Shown one piece after another: positions 15,501 to 16,757 of a DNA stretch of 16,757 nucleotides (position 1 is the first letter of the stretch; the number at the start of each line of letters is the position of its first letter). A program made the translations under genes and the position numbers. Source of the stretch: an uncultured Bacteroidales bacterium (GTDB lineage Bacteria; Bacteroidota; Bacteroidia; Bacteroidales; Bacteroidaceae); assembly GCA_937906165.1 (NCBI GenBank), contig CALCYA010000010.1, positions 1-16,757 on the forward strand. Direction: 5' to 3'. Under the pieces are notes generated by a model, which did no database searches, was not told the origin of the DNA, and saw nothing but the letters and a program-made list of their open reading frames with translations.

Positions 15501-15961
15501 GCTTTGTGGAGAGCGACCTCGAGCTGCTGTTCCCCGCACTTTATGTTCCCGACAGCAACGAGCGCATACTGCTCTACCGCGAACTGGACTCACTCACCGA
15601 GGAACGCGACATCATCGCCTTCAAGGCACGCATGAAAGACAGGTTCGGTGCGATACCCCCCGAGGGAGAGGAACTCATACGCATGGTAACCCTGCGCCGC
15701 AAGGCACAGAGCCTTGGTGTAGAGAAAATTTACCTTAAAGGCGGCAAGATGAACCTCTTCCTTGTAGACACCCGCAACGAGCGCTACTATACCAGCGAGA
15801 CCTTCGGTACCATCATGAGCTACATTCCAAACAGCCCGTTCAAATGCAAGGTACGCGAGGGCGACGGACGCTGCATAATCACTGTAGAAAATGTCAAGAG
15901 CGTAGAGACAGCACTCGCTTTTGTCGAAGAGATCGAGAGACATTCCATAGCGCCTTATTAA
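12584..15961 (+). CDS. mfd: Transcription-repair coupling factor Mfd
   Basis: Large DNA translocase that removes stalled RNA polymerase at lesions and recruits UvrA. The longest frame gives 1125 aa (usual ~1100-1180). UvrB-like domains occupy the N-terminus (for example AEAAGYFYHDM, and YEPGEFAVRGSIIDIFSF near 185-202). The RNA-polymerase-interacting CarD-like segment follows near 440 (IGDYIVHIDHGVGKFGG). The helicase core has motif I GDVGFGKTE (about 589), motif II DEEQ (about 690), TATPIPRT (about 716) and motif VI QMRGRVGRGKRK (about 860). The C-terminal TRCF domain covers roughly 970-1100. All ATPase motifs are intact. The start is uncertain: ATG 12584 has an A-rich leader, but the ATGs at 12605 and 12611 fit the family N-terminus (MEPKEIQ...) better. 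TATCTTCG at 12590-12597, one base from a -7 box, would favour the later starts. Confidence 0.95.
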   Translation: MHIFALQMIMEPKEIQHIYAQHPGVDALMKLREEGGKKRVFLEGLLGSSAAMTLCGLKQRAPEQTMLVVMNDAEAAGYFYHDMMQLTGDSNILFFPSSFRRAMKYGQEDDANRILRTEVMSRLTNRRRKEGLLIVTHPDALAEKVASQSDLEEKTLSIAVGESISRDEVEKRLGALDFKEVTYVYEPGEFAVRGSIIDIFSFSSEFPYRIDFFGDEVDSIRTFEVESQLSRERVEEANIVPKVTGKESVAITSFLPKNCILITKDIEYIKGSIEKLRNEGFTLQAKLSEEKLPEMPELMSAEEIESFAKSVKHWEIRSNANAQTKVKFDTSLQPLFHKDFDLVSQNFKGYIERGYRLFLLTDDLHQADRLKAIFEERGDDIPFTPIGHTIHEGFCDNILKIALFTDHQLFGRFHNFRLRSDRARNGKVALTLKELKEFGIGDYIVHIDHGVGKFGGLVRIPNGNATQEAIKLIYKNDDVVFVSIHNLHKISKYRGKEGEPPTVNKLGTGAWERMKERTKKKIKDIARDLIKLYSKRHKEEGFAFSPDSYLQNELEASFIYEDTPDQLKATNDVKRDMERKRPMDRLICGDVGFGKTEVAIRAAFKAATDGKQVAVLVPTTVLAYQHYLTFKERLKEFPCTIEYLSRARSTAATKKILEEIKEGKVDIVIGTHKLTSKEVKFKDLGLLIIDEEQKFGVAVKEKLRQLKVNVDTLTMTATPIPRTLQFSIMGARDLSMIQTPPPNRYPIHTEIHTFDAEVIKEAISFELSRNGQVFLITNRISGMEELASLIRRHVPDARVCTGHGQMEPAVLEKRLYEFINHDYDVLIATSIVENGIDIPNVNTIIINQAQNFGLSDLHQMRGRVGRGKRKAFCYMLTPPRESLPTDARRRLEAIESFSELGSGMHIAMQDLDIRGAGNLLGAEQSGFIADLGYETYQKILAEAVHELKDEEFSDILTQEEESRSETERYVKECFVESDLELLFPALYVPDSNERILLYRELDSLTEERDIIAFKARMKDRFGAIPPEGEELIRMVTLRRKAQSLGVEKIYLKGGKMNLFLVDTRNERYYTSETFGTIMSYIPNSPFKCKVREGDGRCIITVENVKSVETALAFVEEIERHSIAPY

Positions 15962-15981
15962 TTTAACTATTTTTAACTATT

Positions 15982-15989
15982 GGGGGGGG
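15982..15989 (+). repeat. Run of eight G residues in the lipoprotein promoter
   Basis: An uninterrupted G8 tract lies 19 nt upstream of the -7 box at 16009, exactly where a -33 element would be expected. It follows a direct repeat of TTAACTAT (15963-15970 and 15973-15980). Homopolymeric G runs of this length are unstable by slipped-strand mispairing in many bacteria, so promoter spacing may be variable. Confidence 0.9.
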
Positions 15990-16008
15990 TAATATGCTAT
16001 AAGTTGAT

Positions 16009-16016
16009 TATATTTG
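16009..16016 (+). promoter_or_regulatory. Bacteroidetes-type -7 box for the lipoprotein gene
   Basis: TATATTTG is an exact TAnnTTTG match, predicting a start near 16023 and a leader of about 38 nt to the ATG at 16061. This indicates that the lipoprotein gene is transcribed independently of mfd, and it excludes the upstream ATG at 15980 as the start. Confidence 0.7.
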
Positions 16017-16046
16017 CCATTGAAAACACTGAAATAGAAACTTCTA

Positions 16047-16077
16047 AAAAACAGACTATTATGAAAAACAGACTATT
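16047..16077 (+). repeat. Short tandem duplication across the lipoprotein start codon
   Basis: AAAAACAGACTATT occurs at 16047-16060, directly before the ATG, and again at 16064-16077, directly after it, a period of 17 bp. The leader thus duplicates the first codons of the gene. It looks like a recent small tandem duplication that created or replaced the A-rich translation-initiation region. Confidence 0.85.
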
Positions 16078-16585
16078 CTTGATGCTTTTTGCAGCAGTGG
16101 TGTTCACAGCCTGCGACAATGAAGATGAAGGATTATGGACTCATGATATCCCGGGGTTCGAAGCAAGAATCATTGTACTGGACAAGGATGGCAACAACCT
16201 CATGGACCCGAATTGCGAGAACAACATCATTGGTGAAATAAGCGCCACATACAACGGCGTGACTTATGAGTGCGAAGACCTGTTCGGTATATATGAAAAG
16301 CCCGAAACTGAAACAAGAGTAGCGTATACACCTTTCTTAGGCCTATATAATGCCGAATTCAAGTTTACACCATACGTGGGATTCGGTCCATTCGACGGAC
16401 ACACGGAATACGACAACGAAACAGTAACAATTGATTTGGGCGACGGGATACAGCACACTATGTCCGTATCCAATAAAGTAAAGATCAACGGCAAGCATGT
16501 GAATATAAAACGTTCAGTCACATGCGACGGCAAGGAAGCAGTTGATACATTAGGAATAACAGATGTATTTGTATTCATCAGATAA
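16061..16585 (+). CDS. Probable surface lipoprotein of unknown function
   Basis: 174 aa from the ATG at 16061; a longer frame from 15980 was rejected because the -7 box lies inside it and the signal peptide begins here. Residues 1-17 are a lipoprotein signal ending FTA-Cys18. The residues after the Cys (DNEDEG) are acidic, which in Bacteroidetes is associated with export to the cell surface. The body looks beta-rich and immunoglobulin- or transthyretin-like in pattern: it opens with FEARIIVLDKDGNNLMDP (33-50), followed by a YNGVTYEC strand pair (64-71). Two or more Cys (52, 71, 155) could form a disulfide. No family is recognised. It has its own promoter and terminator and shows somewhat higher A/T content than mfd. 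A role in adhesion or carbohydrate binding would be a guess. Confidence 0.8.
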   Translation: MKNRLFLMLFAAVVFTACDNEDEGLWTHDIPGFEARIIVLDKDGNNLMDPNCENNIIGEISATYNGVTYECEDLFGIYEKPETETRVAYTPFLGLYNAEFKFTPYVGFGPFDGHTEYDNETVTIDLGDGIQHTMSVSNKVKINGKHVNIKRSVTCDGKEAVDTLGITDVFVFIR

Positions 16586-16607
16586 CAACAGAATACATTA
16601 ATTCTTG

Positions 16608-16640
16608 AACCGGAGTTGCAGTTCACTGCTGACTCCGGTT
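16608..16640 (+). terminator. Intrinsic terminator of the lipoprotein gene
   Basis: AACCGGAGT (16608-16616) pairs exactly with ACTCCGGTT (16632-16640). An inner GCAG/CTGC pair (16618-16621 and 16626-16629) closes a 4-nt loop, and the stem runs directly into a T-run (TTTTT through 16643). It lies 23 nt after the stop codon. Confidence 0.85.
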
Positions 16641-16644
16641 TTTA

Positions 16645-16757
16645 TATACCGCACCTCCTTCCGCAAGAAGAGGTCTTTGGGCTCACCGGCAAAGTCTGGG
16701 GAGGGCTAAGCAAAAAGTTGAGTGATTTAGGAAAAGAGAGTAACAGAGCGAAAATAC
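16645..16757. other. Window end, nothing identified
   Basis: No gene, hairpin or repeat is supported here. One minus-strand frame is open from the window edge to a TAA near 16645 and could be the tail of a gene lying outside, but its ~37 residues show no recognisable features. Confidence 0.4.

Noticed and set aside
15980..16060. Upstream ATG extending the lipoprotein by 27 residues
   Set aside because: It precedes the -7 box and would bury the lipoprotein signal peptide inside the protein.
16645..16757. Possible minus-strand gene tail running off the window
   Set aside because: The open frame has about 37 residues with no recognisable motif, and such a length arises easily by chance.

Overview
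The window looks like a chromosomal segment of a Bacteroidales bacterium, probably gut-associated. The coding sequences read as Bacteroidetes homologues. Recognisable promoters have the Bacteroidetes -7 element TAnnTTTG instead of a sigma70-type -10. Starts are preceded by A-rich leaders instead of Shine-Dalgarno sequences. I see no rRNA, tRNA, transposase, integrase, phage gene or CRISPR array. Most of the window is ordinary core and metal-homeostasis gene content; the unusual material is in repeats, intergenic signals and a few lineage-specific small proteins.

Layout. Positions 1-244 are non-coding: a cluster of palindromic repeat units, then a perfect 22-bp hairpin that contains the stop codon of the first gene. 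Positions 245-5523 (minus strand) hold a metal-efflux locus, transcribed in the order small Cys/His-rich exported protein, His-rich lipoprotein membrane-fusion protein, CzcA/CusA-type RND pump. No outer-membrane channel gene is present. Positions 5550-5591 are six exact copies of a 7-bp repeat separating this locus from a tight minus-strand cluster at 5582-8904: ABC exporter, LOG-family phosphoribohydrolase and PfkB sugar kinase. A divergent promoter region (8905-9095) leads to a 123-aa conserved protein of unknown function on the plus strand, which ends in a hairpin terminator shared with the converging gene.

Positions 9562-12424 (minus strand) form a second cluster: a 4-hydroxybenzoyl-CoA-type thioesterase, a small membrane-anchored protein, an acetyl-CoA hydrolase/transferase-family CoA-transferase and a SpoU/TrmH RNA methyltransferase. 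The last pair overlaps by ATGA. A 159-bp divergent region with two inverted repeats and a clear minus-strand promoter separates this cluster from mfd (transcription-repair coupling factor, plus strand). After mfd comes a promoter region with a run of eight G residues, a 174-aa lipoprotein of unknown function and its terminator. The last ~115 bases carry nothing I can identify.

How the genes work together. The efflux trio is a coherent periplasmic metal-handling and export module: a small exported metal-binding candidate, an adaptor with a very large His/Asp-rich loop and the proton-driven pump, which must borrow a TolC-type channel from elsewhere. The thioesterase and CoA-transferase suggest CoA-thioester and organic-acid metabolism, as in acetate/succinate fermentation. 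I did not find a convincing undescribed multi-gene system. The best candidates for new biology are the 138-aa Cys/His protein paired with the His-rich adaptor, the heptanucleotide repeat, the G8 tract in the lipoprotein promoter and the palindrome inside the CoA-cluster promoter.
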